From the NCBI RefSeq assembly GCF_030936135.1, contig NC_082612.1, positions 13,623,001 through 13,687,000 of the forward strand: a stretch of 64,000 nucleotides of DNA, given 5' to 3'. The stretch comes from Gavia stellata. Taxonomy: Eukaryota; Chordata; Aves; Gaviiformes; Gaviidae. The notes beneath the pieces were generated by a model. The model had not been told where the DNA came from, made no database searches, and saw only the letters and a program-made list of their open reading frames with translations. The translations under genes and the position numbers were made by a program. Positions 1 to 12,990 of the stretch are shown in pieces (within the stretch, counting starts at the first letter, position 1; every line of letters starts with the position of its first letter).

Positions 1-233
1 TTGATACAGAAGAGTTTTGCTCCCTAGCCTCTAAAAGATGCCAGCAATGGTTCCCAAACAGTATGAAATACTTCAGTGAAGTTCTTTTTTGCAGTGTACT
101 TACTGGGAGCAGAAATACAAATTCACCATCAGAGCTCATGTGCAGACTTACCACATGCTGCAATTGCCACTAACTGAGAAAAAAAGAAAGGTGAAGAGCG
201 GGAAACCCCATGCTGCAATTGTACTGTGTACCT

Positions 234-280
234 TTAGGGTTCCTTAGCAACTTCTTCAGGTGTCTCCTCCTCCACAGAAA
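234..280 (-). CDS. Candidate final acidic exon, phase-compatible with 995-1153
   Basis: On the minus strand, the acceptor CCGTTTTCAG is followed by 47 nt that, in phase 1, read VSVEEETPEEVAKEP and then TAA. The frame is the one left by the GAAG|GTGCAA donor of the preceding candidate exon. It is short, so the evidence is mainly phase, composition and proximity. Confidence 0.3.
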
Positions 281-994
281 CTGAAAACGGAGACAAAACA
301 CCAATGAGAAACATTGGAAACAACTTATTTGACGACAAATAGCAGAGTAAGTTGTTTCCTTTAGTGCAAAGGATCCTTTGGACTAAAGGGATACAATTTA
401 CAAAGTCACATTAGGTATACAGACGTTTTTCCTTTTATCTTTTTAATTCTAACTGTTAAAGCGTTTAGAGGCCAAACTTCTAAACTCCTTTGAAAATCTC
501 CACAGTGATGATTTTAACACACTTTTTTCTTTGCATTCAATTATATTGTTCAACTTCAATAGCAATATAAGATCGTTTATAGCTTCATTGAAACACTGTG
601 AGGTTTATAAATATCACATGCTCTATATTTTTCTTTGCAGCAGTGTAACTTAAGAAAAGTCTATCTTTCAAATTAAGTCAGATGTTAAAGTGTGTTACAT
701 CACATGCAGCTCAAGGGAGAATTTCTTGTTCTTAATGAACTTCACATCTAGCCACTTAGCAGGGCACTGAGCTCAAAACACCCCCGCGGTCCAGCTTAGC
801 AATACCTATTTCTACTGCATGGCATATAATTTCAAAATTAATTTTTCTGCTAACACTATGATGCCAAACACAGTCATTGCCAGCAGCCACATTGCATCAC
901 TTGAGTTCTGCATGCTCTTGCAGCTAGTTCAGGGCAAACAGCCATTAGTGCTTTTCAGAGACAAAACATTTCGGACCCAGCTGTACTCTTGCAC

Positions 995-1153
995 CTTCTG
1001 CAATTTGCCCCGACTCTTCAGCATCAACGTCCTGGCTCCTTGAGGATGTGTCAGAAATCTCTTGAGGTGCTGAGGCTACTCCTTCTTCGACACTGTCTAA
1101 GTTTTCCTCATGGGCAGAAGAAGCTGCAACATCCAAGACTTCACTCACAGTTT
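995..1153 (-). CDS. Candidate distal acidic exon, phase-compatible with MGARP
   Basis: 159 nt on the minus strand, acceptor GATTCATAG|AA, donor GAAG|GTGCAA (weak), phase 1 to 1. With the exon 4 donor (CAAG|GTTAAC) it reads ETVSEVLDVAASSAHEENLD and onward to SQDVDAEESGQIAE. The composition, with many Glu, Ala, Ser and Asp, is that of MGARP tails, and VDAEES also occurs in human MGARP. If the donor is not used, the frame continues to a stop at 945. It lies 14 kb downstream of exon 4, so a relic or a different gene is possible. Confidence 0.4.
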
Positions 1154-4100
1154 CTATGAATCAAATTAGAGAGATAATTGTCTTGTCTTTCCATTCACTG
1201 GCACAAATGAGGGCGAGCAGTCAAGGCTCACAAAGCATGAAGTACCTACCTAACATACATGTTTGAAGTAACCAAAGGCAACAGGATCTATCAGATGATT
1301 AAATTTTATAATGCAAATAAAAGTTTGCAAGTGGAATTCCAGGGAAAGTCCAACGCTTCCCAACCCTGGAGCAGAAAACTATAAACAAGAGCTATTTTCA
1401 TGTCTTTAGACAAAGGTACGTATTCTCTAAGGTATATATTCCCTTACATATACCCTTATTTTATTTCCTGATTTCTGTCCAATTATTAATGATGTGCAAG
1501 ATACTAATGGTAAAATTTCCATGGAAATAATTCTGGTCTAATCAACACCATAAGGCATTACACATATACTCCACATATTCTTGCAAAGATGTCACAAGTA
1601 GTTTTAATGTAGAAATGTCCTAACATCAGGCTGAAGGGTCAGGCCGCAATTCCAGTATAGCATGGTTGCCAACTAGCCATTTTTTAATAGTCTGTAAGGA
1701 TAAAGCAATCTATCTGTATAAAAAGTCTGTAATATGTCTATTTATTAGTGTGTCTCTATACAGATACACCTGCAGAGAGACTGAACACATCATCCAGCAG
1801 TTACATGTTAAATTTTACTTGGGTAAATTATCTCTTACCATATTCTTCTAACCTTTCTGTTGGAGGTCTCCATCATCACACACCTTAACTGCTCGGCAGG
1901 ATAAGGTTTGCAGGGACTTTGTCGTTACAAATTGTGTCCTATACTCAGATACACATATATTAAATACAGCTAACTAAACAGCTTCATTAGACGCTCTATA
2001 AATGCAGTAAACAGGAGTTTTGTAGAGCTCGCATCCCATGCCCTTTTCCAAATGTCAGCTTGCAGGTGTTTAAATACAGCATATTCTGAACATCAACTAT
2101 GTCATGTTATTTTGCAGAATACTGACTGAATTTTGAAGAAGCAACAGAAAAAAAAAAGAAATCAGGAAGTGCTACCTTTGTCTTTATAGGGAACAGCTAT
2201 GCTATAAAAACAGTATGTTTGAAATTCAGAACATTAGATATTTTATAGCTAGCATCACTTGATGTAAAGCAATATATATGCTGTGGTAACAAACTGCTTG
2301 TTTTGAGTTTGCAACATCAAACATTGTATTACCTAAAACTTGCTCTCTGGCTTATAGTATTTCATCTTGCTAATTTTTGTTTATTTCTTGTAATGTTTCA
2401 GTGTTTTAATTTCTTTCACATTAAGAAGAGTAGATCAGTAAGCGAGTAGAAGCGAGCAACATGGACTTTCCTACTTTTTAATAAAACCTCACTTCCTTTG
2501 AACGGGAATTGTGTTTATTTGTCACCTACGGGAATATCTGTCTTGAAAACGAATGTTAACACTTACACCACTTGTACTGAACAATTTGCCTCCGGCCTGA
2601 AGTATTCTTTATGGCTATCAGAAAGGCAGTCTACTGCAATACGGACTCCTCACAACGTGTCCATCCAGGTGTCTGCAGGGTAGTTATCACTCCCTAAAAT
2701 ACAAAGGGCCCTGTAGTGACAGGGATCGCGTTTTTGAAAACCTATGTCTGTACATACGAGTAATTGTCCTCGGTCTGCAGAAAACTCTAGCTGGTACTTT
2801 CATTTTTTAGACATTCAAGTGGCTTTCACGTCCGTTCCTTGAGCGCACGTGGCTAGAGTTTCGTAGCAGCCACCTTCCCGGTGCCACAGCTGAAGTGCTC
2901 TTTCCGAGAAGAGCAAGCTGGCAGGAGCTGGTGGTCCAAGCGCACTTGCTCACGGCAGCACCACACATGGCAACTTGCAGCGGGTCATCCCTGACATCCA
3001 TGCCTTAAGGCGTTATCTCCAGCAAAGATTCAGACTGGCCCATGAAGATCATTTTGGCATCATTTCTTTGGCCTACTGTAACTGCAGCAAGGTATCTAAG
3101 TGTCTTTTGGTGCTTTGAACACCATGAAAACAAGAACCAGTCTATAACCACGAAAGCTATTTTGAGCATTTATCTGACATACCGAAACAAATCTCGGTGT
3201 ATTTTTTGGTGGTTTGTACACGGCTTGGTCTTGGAACAAACGCTCTGTGTCCCGCTCATAAGGTCAACGTGGTTTTCTCTGTCCTAGGGAATTGCTGTGA
3301 TCCCAGGGCAACAGCAGATGAATGACGACCTGGCAAGACGAGAACAAGCCCCCACCTCTCAGAATCGGGACTGCCACATGGTCCCTTCTCTGCGGGGAAC
3401 ATCAGACACACTGCCCGAGTCCCTCACGTCCTCTCCTACTGATCAGCTGGTAGCACAAAGCATTACAAAGTTTACGAACGTCTCTTTTTTAATTTCCCTG
3501 AATGTTAAATTTAATCTCAGTGCTATTTTTCCCCCCTTTTTTTAAACCTGCATGCATTTCATATTTTTTTTTGTCCAGCTTAATCTCTCACAGCTGTTCC
3601 ATGTAAAATCCTGCAGTAACATCCTATCTCATAAAAGAGATTTTAATCTATGCCTGGTACAATGATGACTCATTTTCCATAATCCTTGGAAGAAGGATTT
3701 CATTCTCTATCTGTTCAATTATTGCAAAGTTGTTAATAAGCCTGTTGTGAAACTCTACAGCCATTAATAGATGTAATTGAAATCACTTCTAACTTTTGTT
3801 AGTTCAAATACTAAAAAATTTAAGCTTCTTTATTTTTCAAAATAGTTGTAGAGGAGTTACAGCATCTTAACTGGTTCTGTGTTGTTTTCTGCATGATGAT
3901 CAGTTTGAAATTCTGAAGTCCCCGTATTTCCTTGTGCAGCGATGACTATGACCCATTTTGTCTATTTATGCCAGCTTTCTTACAATTTCTACAGGCTTTG
4001 ACTGAACAAAATAATCTGCATTGTGCAACTGCTTCTCTGCAATGAAGACACATGGTATTTAAGTGCTGTCCGTGTTATGTCTTCTGCTGAATGCCCAGCT

Positions 4101-4313
4101 GCTTTATTATCGATACTACACAATACTCCTTCAGCTCCTCAACATCTTTAACAAAACACTCGCAGCGTTCCAGTCAAATTGGTCTCAGTCAAAGGATGAT
4201 TCACCCTGACCCTTACAATTTAAAATCTGCCAAAAAATGGGAATGTTCTTGATTTTTTAAATTTCTTCATATATTCACAAAAGTGGGTTGATTTGTTTGT
4301 TTTTTCTTAATTT

Positions 4314-4330
4314 GGGGGGGGGGGGGGGGG
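4314..4330. repeat. 17-G homopolymer
   Basis: Uninterrupted G run followed by AGGG; prone to length polymorphism and sequencing error. Confidence 0.9.
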
Positions 4331-7300
4331 AGGGAATGATCCACATCATTCATCAATAGCACTGGAGTTAAATGGTTTCATAATCTTACCATTTCATTGG
4401 GTGTTTGGTATCATGTCCCCCTCCAAACCTGAGTAGGATATATTACTCTACAGAAGCTATACACTTCATAGTTTCATACAAGGTATTATACCAGTAGCAA
4501 AATCTCAGCCTTTGTGTATAATACTAGCTATTTCTTCTGAAAAAGAGGTATCTATTTTTCTTATGCTTCTTCATCAGGCCTTTGTCAATTTTAAGTTTCC
4601 CCCTGGGATAAGTAGCTAAGTCCCAGTACCAGTGGCTACAGTTTTCCTCAATTTTGCTAGGCATTTGTATATACTATTGCACTTACAGATCTGAATTAGG
4701 AGCTTAACTTCCTTGTGCTTTCAACAAAAGATAATACAAAAGAACTTCAAGCCTCAGAGAAATCAAACTAATCACATTTACTAACTATAGGCAAGTGGTT
4801 AGGTTTCGCATTTTGCATTAACAGCTGTTCTGAAAGCATTCAGAGGGATTTTAACATACTGAGGATTTTGAGGACAAAAGTCCTCAGGCTAGTTAGACCC
4901 CCAACATATTCCCACTACGCCACCATCAGTACATAACTCAACGTCTTTGTATTACCCACTGCTTACGATATTGCCTGCTTCTGCCCAGGATAGCTAGATG
5001 CACTCTCAAGTGGTCTTTAGCTCCTCTGCTTTATGAAATAACCGTTTTGAGAAGAAATACGTCCTTCCAAATTGCACATGCAGGAACAGAACATGACTGG
5101 GCAAGCACCGGCAGCACATTACATATGCACCAAACCCAATACCAAACCGTTTATGTTACGAAAACACATCTGTTTTGAGTAAATACAGAAAAGGAAATTG
5201 ATTTTACAGACAAAAGGAAATTGGGTTTTTGCTTTTAAACTTTTTTTTAAAAAAAGGCAGCAGCATTAGGAAGCTCCAGTAACTTATTAGCACAATAGCC
5301 AACATCTAATTCCACCTAGAAATACAATTTTTAGGAAACTATGCCTGTCATTTCAGTGGAAAAAAAAAAAAAAAGCTGCTTCCTGTATAAAGTAATTATT
5401 CCTGCAGTCTTTAAAGACACAATTTTTACTCTTACAAGCACTAAAGTAGCGGCACCGAGAGCACAGGACGCTACATTTCTGTGCATTCACCGTAGAACAG
5501 AAAACAAATCCAGGGCACGTCTGCATCCTCATGATTGTCGGTTGAACTGTCTGAATATTCGTGAGCTCAGCATTCCCCCAGCAGAACAGAGAAGCAGGGA
5601 CTTGCATGCCCCGTGTCACTGACTCATCTTTGCTCCAGTTAAGAATAAAAAAATGATTAAAAAAAACCCCACACAGATTGACTTTCTTCTGCTAATAACA
5701 AAAAAACCCAACACAAAACCCCACGCACGGGGATTGCCTTTCAGAATCCAGATCCCACTGCTTGCGTGGCCTCTTCCCCCAAAGCTTTCAAGCATTTAAA
5801 ACAAGCTTTCCAACTCTCCTGAGGGAGTTGTTATGCAGGATCAGCCTGGATTTTTGTCTGGGATGCAAAGCTCTAGCCTGAAATTAAAGGGGCTCACACT
5901 GGCAGTCACGTCCTACCACCTGGGAAACAATATGTGATAGGATGATCCTGAAGCCGGCAGGCGAAAGGGAGGTATGGAGCCAACCGACGTGGCACTGGTC
6001 ATGATAAGCAGAAACTGAAATCTGCCAAGAACTTGGTTCTTGCAAGAATTTTTGTACAAGATACCATTTCTACAGGACACATGTTGTCAGGCTTTAGCGT
6101 TCATTGTTCATAAAGCTGGATTTTCCAAGCTGTGTTTCATACCACATACCAAGTGTGCAAGCTAACAAAGCAAACGACCAACTGTCCGATACGTACGTGT
6201 TATTTCATATATCAGGTGTCATTGACCACAATTCCTGAAGAAAGCAATAGGATATATGAGATCAAGAAGAAGAAGAAACAAATAGTTGACTTCTTTATTC
6301 TACATGTCTACAGTCACGTCAGCATTGCCAAGAGGAGTAAGCAGACGAGTCAGGAGCGAGAAGTTCTGCTCCTCCTCTAAGCAAGCTTGGACTACTCTGG
6401 GAGCAAGGTACCTTCCTTTGTTACAACACTGAGCTTTCTCCACTGCTAATTTAAACTGCTGCTTTGAAGCTCAGAGCAGCCCTTCAAAGAAATCAACCAT
6501 GTTAATGTGAGGGTTAGGTCTTCACACTTCCACTGAAGTAGCAGCTAGTTAGCAACTAATTGTTAAGAAAACAAACAAACAAAACTTATTTTACATATAG
6601 AAATTATTCTAAAAAGGAAAGAGCTGCTTTCCTCCTTCCTCAGGCAGGGGAAGCACTTTACCTTGTGAAAGAAATATCTCTTTCTCTTAACATGAAAAGC
6701 AGAGGAAGCAGTCTCTCACAGAGCAGCATTACAAGAAGGAAAAGTCCAAATTTTTAAAAAAGCGTGGGGGCACTCTTGGAATTCAGAATTTCACTCCTAC
6801 AGCAGAAGTTTTACCACCTTTGGCCAGTCAGCTCAGCACCGCTGCAAATGCTCTCCTTGTTCAGAGTGCTTTTCTGTTGAAACTTTTTTATTAGTATCTA
6901 CTGATACCAGTTTACAGATGACTGATCCAAATAGCCTGTAGGCATAATTAAACTAACTTGTATATTACAATTTTTAAATCTTACTGGACTTCAAGCTTTT
7001 ACCTTGTATTTTTAAGTGGCTTTGTAAGTATTTTTCCTTATTTACAATACATATGGAGAAGATAGCTGTTCCAGATATTAAAATGAAAATTATATTCAGT
7101 TTTTGCCTTGCTCCAGGAGAGGTGGGGATTTTTTACTCCCCAGGAGGGAAGTTTCATAGCAAGATCATACAAGATACCCACAACCTTCTCAGGAGTACAG
7201 CCTATATTTTTTCCCCCGGTTTTGCACTTCCCTACTAAAAACTATCATATTTTGATTCTAATCCTAATCCTTTGTTTCATTTTAAAAGTGATATTTCCAG

Positions 7301-9499
7301 TTAGAAACAATAACAAAATCTGAACAGGTTACCTGCAATTTTTAAAGATATTTAAAAATACACTTTTCCAAGTGAAGCATTTCACTTAAAGCAGTATCCT
7401 TCATATCATAATATTTTTTTTAAGCAGTCAAGATGAGGCTGGTATCTGTAATGCAGAATGTCAGGTCCAGTTACTTTAAAAAACATTCTTTGCAGAAGAA
7501 TTTGGCTTTATAAAGCTAAAATAATACAAGTTAGCCAGCATAATACAAATGGAATCTGCCTGGAGCGCACGAACCAAAGCCGGAGTACAAAAAAAGGCTT
7601 TGATATTTCAAGCTGCCTGTAACATAACCAATGTCACACACTAATTCCAAAGGAAAATAAAAAAGTCTGATTTAAGTGTGAAAACAGAAATAATATTTCA
7701 TTTACAGTCTTTTAGAGAACTACTCATACTAGAAAGTGATGCTGTTGTTTTCATAAAGCTTCTCCTCAGTAAAGTCCACTGAGGGTCTCGGGGTGTCCCC
7801 TGAAACGTTAGGAGAGGCAGAGCAAAAAATTGCCCATTCCTTTTCATAGTTTAAAGACCCGCTAATGAAAAACTGACAGTGGACTTGAATTCACTTTTAA
7901 AAAGACAAATTCTGCCATGTTTGAAAAGTAATTCAAGAATGTCTTTGAGAGAGACTGCAAAATAGAGTAGAAGAGGTGGGGGCACCTGGCTCCCACACAT
8001 CTAATCCAGGGGAGAACACAGCGGTAGCAGTAAGAAACTGTGATTCCCTTTACGACCAACTTAACATATTTTGGTTCCATCATCAGCTTTAAGGAAAATG
8101 GAAAAGAAGTTCCTTCAACAGTGGCTTTTGTTCTAAATCCTGAGGTGGTGGTGACAGCAGAGGTCCCATTCCTTCCTCTCATCAGAAGGCACCTGCCACC
8201 CAGGTACGGCTGACCTGGCTTCAGCATCTCCTCCCTCCGCTCACAGAGGCTCAACCCCCCCATCAGCCACCTCAGCAATGGGAAGAGAGGGAAATAATCG
8301 TCACCGGGTCAGTTTGGGACAAAATAGGCAAAACTGTGCGTATGTCCCTGTCAAGCGAGCAGGTGCGTCAGGTTTCATTGGCCAGGAGGACACAGGGAGC
8401 TCAGCACGGAGGGCTTGCAGATACCCACCGGGACCATCCCAAGCACCAGGAATGTCACTCAGGACTACCTGAAATGCTCTCTCTCTGCTCACTGGCCTTT
8501 TATTCAGCGACCATTTAACATTATAATCAGCTAGAATAAGTTACCCATCTCTTTGGAAAGGAAAAACACTTAAACATTTAGCTTAAAAAGGAAAAAATCT
8601 ACTGGATGGTTAACCACAGACCAACGCCTCTTGCCAACACTGTGAATTCAGCACTTGAGCTTCAGACAGGAAAAAATAACCCTCTCAGCTCTACGTGCCA
8701 AACCGAATCAGGGGACTAACAATTATTTAGAAAGGCACTGATTATTTTTCAGTCAGATCAGTTCCTTGAATGCACAGGACAGGAACTAGTGGGTGGCGAC
8801 TGCTGAAGCCCACATTGCGCTCAAGAAATTCTTTGTGGAACTGCCCTGGCCTGCCCAGCCTGTTGTTTGGACATGGCATGAAGGCAGGCTCAGCCTTCCC
8901 TGCCTAGCCATACCTCGCCAGAGCCCGCTGGCGTCAGGAGTTTTCTCCCTTTAGCACTTCAGCTAGTCCGTAAGTTAAACCCGAACCAGAGGCTCAGAGC
9001 CCAAGGTCTTTGAGAAACTGATGAATAAAGGAAGGCTGGGACATCTAATTATCCTGCCACTATAAAAATATGACAGCTTTTTCTTTTTGCAAGCCATCCA
9101 TAAGTAATCCAGACAAAAATCCATGAAGTCCAGTGACAGCCTAAACCTTGGCGTTATGAAGCACATTTTTAAGAAAAAAAAATTTCTTCACTCCATACAG
9201 CAAGAAAAGAAACTTCATTCAACCAAACATTTCACAGGTTGTTTGTGCCTAATGTAGGTCACTAGTTCCTAAGAAAAGCCTCATTAGTTCATACTAATGA
9301 CCAGAAGGCTCATTTCAAGAGAGCTTATTCTCAATGGATCATTAAAAAGATTCAGAGATGCCTGTAATGGTCAGAATAAAAGCATAACAGTGCGTACCAC
9401 ATCAATCCCAAATAGCTTATAATACCTCATATAATTTCAAGTATATCCTTTTATATTCTGTAACAAGGATTTATAGCAATGAGAGGCAATTCACATTGT

Positions 9500-9519
9500 G
9501 GTTGGTTGGTTGGTTGGTT
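9500..9519. repeat. (GGTT)5 microsatellite
   Basis: Five tandem GGTT units in intergenic DNA. Confidence 0.9.
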
Positions 9520-12500
9520 ATTTTAAACAGACTACATCCGCTACTGATTGGAATGGATCACGAGGAAAACTAGTGCAAATTAACATAAACAGCATATACG
9601 AAAATGCACTGATAATTTGATGTATGAAATCCTTCAGAAGTTCTAATTCAAGTTAGGCATTTTCTTTAACACTCTTCATCCAAAGTAATGCACCAAGTTT
9701 TACCCACTTACATTGTATTCAAAGGAGCAACCAAAGTTCAGCATGTTGTTTTTTGAAAAGGATGTTTCTCCCTGCAATGAGAAACACTGCCCAAAAATTA
9801 ATATAAAAAACCCCATCATTACCGTTCTGGTTTGAACTGCCACCCCAGGAGAACAGAAGGGAGTCCCTGTTGCCATTTTCTCTAAAGCAGGACGCTAATT
9901 GTATTCCTCTGCATGCTGTATTTACAGAAAATTTTCACATAACACAGGTAATACTACTTAAGGTAAAGTAAATGCTAACAGGTTTTGTTGACCAAAGTGA
10001 GTTCCTGCTTTCCAATTAAAAGAAATAAAGTTATTTCAGGATGCTTTTTACATCTTGACAATGAGCTATAAATATTTCATTAGTAAAAAGCAGTAAGTCC
10101 ATTTTCTCCTTAATAGTGACATTTAGGCATTATTCACTTTATGTCCTTTTACCAGCTTTAATCTTTTTTTGAGAAGCTACTTGTCCCCTTGTTCTACAAT
10201 AGACAAATGGGAAGACAGTTATTTTAAGTAGTTCTCCCCCACTTACTTGTTTGCACTCTTAGCTGGGAAGTTCTAGGGGTTTTTTTCCATTTCACCGGGA
10301 TCTTCCTCCCCAGCCCAGTGCATGCTGCCAAATTCTCTTTTCAGCTAAGTTGATCAAAACCGAACAGTCTCTCCATTTACCAATTTGTGTCTTCAGATGC
10401 TCACAACTTTTACAGAAGTCTTTTCTAAATATTGTTCACATTCTTCCTACAGACATTTTCCAGTTATACTATGACAACTCATCTACAAGCTCATTTTTAT
10501 GAAGGAAAAACAGGAAGAAGAGAGAAGAGACTAGTGGCCAGTGAATGGCAGTCAGAGAGATGCAAGATAAATGCAGCAGCTAAGTGTGAAGCAGAAATAC
10601 CCAACAGAAGTTCCACAGGTCTGGATACTTCCCCAGTAGGATAATATTCCCCTAATTCAACTTTCTAGAGCCTAATTTAGCTAGCTTAGTCCACCATAAC
10701 CAATGAAGAGAAAAAAATCCTCTAAAAGGAGATTCAGAATAGAAATCCTTTATTACAGCTGGTAATTAGCACAGATTTCATCAGATGATATGAATACTTC
10801 CCCTGATTCTATCTGTCTTCTGTTACACCAATCTATACCTAGAGACCCATTTCATGCCATGACGTTACACATATGAAAATAGCAGATAATAATAGGCCTG
10901 TTATGAGATGCTTCTGATCTATACAAGTGAGGTGGAGAAGAGAAAAAAAAAAAGTGTAGTTATTTTCACGAGGTCCAAGTGTGAACAAGTGGTATAATCA
11001 TAAGGGAAAAGGTCTGTCCGGCCCCATGCATGCTGCATCTTACCCCAACGCCGAAGGCTGGGAAGAGCTGCAGGTTGCACAGCTTTTCCTCCTTCCTCCA
11101 TCGCGCGCAAACAAAAGCCTGGATGGACGTGTTTGTTCTACTGAGCAACGTCATTCTGAAAGCCTCTGAATAAGTATGAGCAATTGCAAATTACTTTGAG
11201 GACTTCTCAGCAATCTTCAAAATGCTCCCTGTGTCAGAGCATTTGAATACGCGTCCAGAGTTTGGTAATTTAGCAAGCAAAAACAATGTACACTGATGAT
11301 GTCGGATGTTTTTGTCTGCTTGGCATCATCGTGTGATCGGGTCAGCAAAAGTCCTGGCCAGAAAGCACTAACTCCGGTCCAGTGCAGCCTATATTTGTTT
11401 CTCTAGGCTGCAGACAACTGGCATTGTAATGCCATTCGAAGCTGAACGTGGAAAACACTGGCACATTCACCCGCTAATCCTCCCCAAACCTAGTTACTCA
11501 CTCAAATGGTGTTTGAAGTAACAGAGAGGAGACCACGTCCTTCAATACTTATAAAACTAGAAGACAACCTGCGCTACAGAATTCAGGAGTCCAAAAAATC
11601 ACAGGTTTGGGCTAATCGCTTTTGCTATTCGGGTTGGTAATGCCAAAACCTCAAGCCTCAATGCTAGAGTTGGAGAAAAGTTCATAGCGGCAATCCAAAA
11701 ACTAAAAGTCACAGATGCAACAACACTGCCTAATCCAAATAGCAGCTTGCTGATCTGTGCATTTTATAGCATTTGTTCTATCTGAAGACTAATTGATCTT
11801 AATTTATGGTCCCCAGACACAGTGCACTAAAAGGAGAACAGCAGGAAACTCAGCAGCATCAGGCAGTAACCAAGAGTGACAGCGCAACAGCTCAAGTAAT
11901 GAAAAGGTACAGAAAACTAGACTCTAGAGGAAGCTATAACCTTGGGAACAGAGTTGCATGGCACAGTACTTTTTTTTGCAACAGTATTTCACAGAATTCC
12001 AGATACCAGTAGTGAGTTGTAAATTGCTTAAATTGAGGCAAGGAGAAAATTCCAGCCAGGTACAATCGTAATGAACTTTCTAACACTGAAATTACCCCGA
12101 TTAAGTATGAAGTACCTACCTGCAAGGTTGAGGGTTTTTTTTTTTTGGTTTGGGTTCTTTTGCACATCCATGTATAATCACACATTCATGTTATCTGTAT
12201 ACATACATATGTATGGGGCTGGAGCTGGGGACAAATGGCCATCGGCACCTTGCACTTCCAAACATATTACAGAAAGCCTTATAGATTAAAAGAAACAGCA
12301 GAGGTTTACTGGTAACGATAAAAATACGTACACCTTCATCTGCAGAAGTAACATCAAGCTACCAACAAAACTAATAAAAGTTATTTAAATAAGTATTCTT
12401 TTTCAAAGTAAGCCTGCATTTCCCTTGGCAGTTCTGAAAGAAAAATCCTTCTCTACCTCAGTGAAAAGGTAGATACAGTTTTTTTTCCTCTAAATGGAGA

Positions 12501-12749
12501 GATCACAAATTATGAAGATGGTTAAATACAAAACTGAAAGGTATTTCCAGAAGGATTTTAATTATAAAATTATTTTTTTAGAAACACAAATAGCTGTTGA
12601 CTGCAGGTAAACACTGAACCAAGCGGTACATAGAGAGCAGGCAACTTTTGAATCAAAATACCATCTTCTTATATTTTAAGTATTATGCCAATGGAAAGTA
12701 GTTTTTATGTAGCTTAAAGAAAAGGGATACTGGTTTAAGCTTGTGCATG

Positions 12750-12990
12750 CAAGACCACGCGGTCAAGAGCCGGAGGCCCCCGCCAATTCCTCGGAGATCC
12801 GAGGGAAGAACCGCTTCAGCGGTCGCGCCGTTCTGCTGCAGACGGGACCTGGAGGAGAGGAGCAGCGGAACACCAAGGTGACCCGGCGGCAGGAGCCCCC
12901 CCAGCCTCCCGGGGCAGGACTGGGTCTACGCAGCAGTCACCGCGGGACTCAGCCCCCGTGGGGGAACCTCAGGTGAACCGCCTCCGAGAT
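12750..12990. other. Small isolated CpG-rich patch
   Basis: About 240 bp with clearly raised GC and roughly twenty CpGs, inside AT-rich CpG-poor DNA. It has no recognisable protein on either strand. It could be a small orphan CpG island, an enhancer, an alternative promoter or an old GC-rich insertion. Confidence 0.5.

Noticed and set aside
152-173. 22-nt minus-strand segment between a strong acceptor (TTTTTTTCTCAG) and a strong donor (TGTG|GTAAGT)
   Set aside because: Good splice sites but no frame evidence; the length is not a multiple of three and no adjoining exon needs it.
1853-1888. 36-nt minus-strand segment that could be a phase-1 acidic microexon
   Set aside because: Acceptor GCCGAGCAG and donor AAAG|GTTAGA are weak and the sequence is too short to judge; such matches are common by chance.
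7862-8278. 138-codon minus-strand ORF
   Set aside because: It is the longest ORF in the AT-rich part, but its sequence resembles no family I know and has no promoter, splice or poly(A) context. Judged chance.
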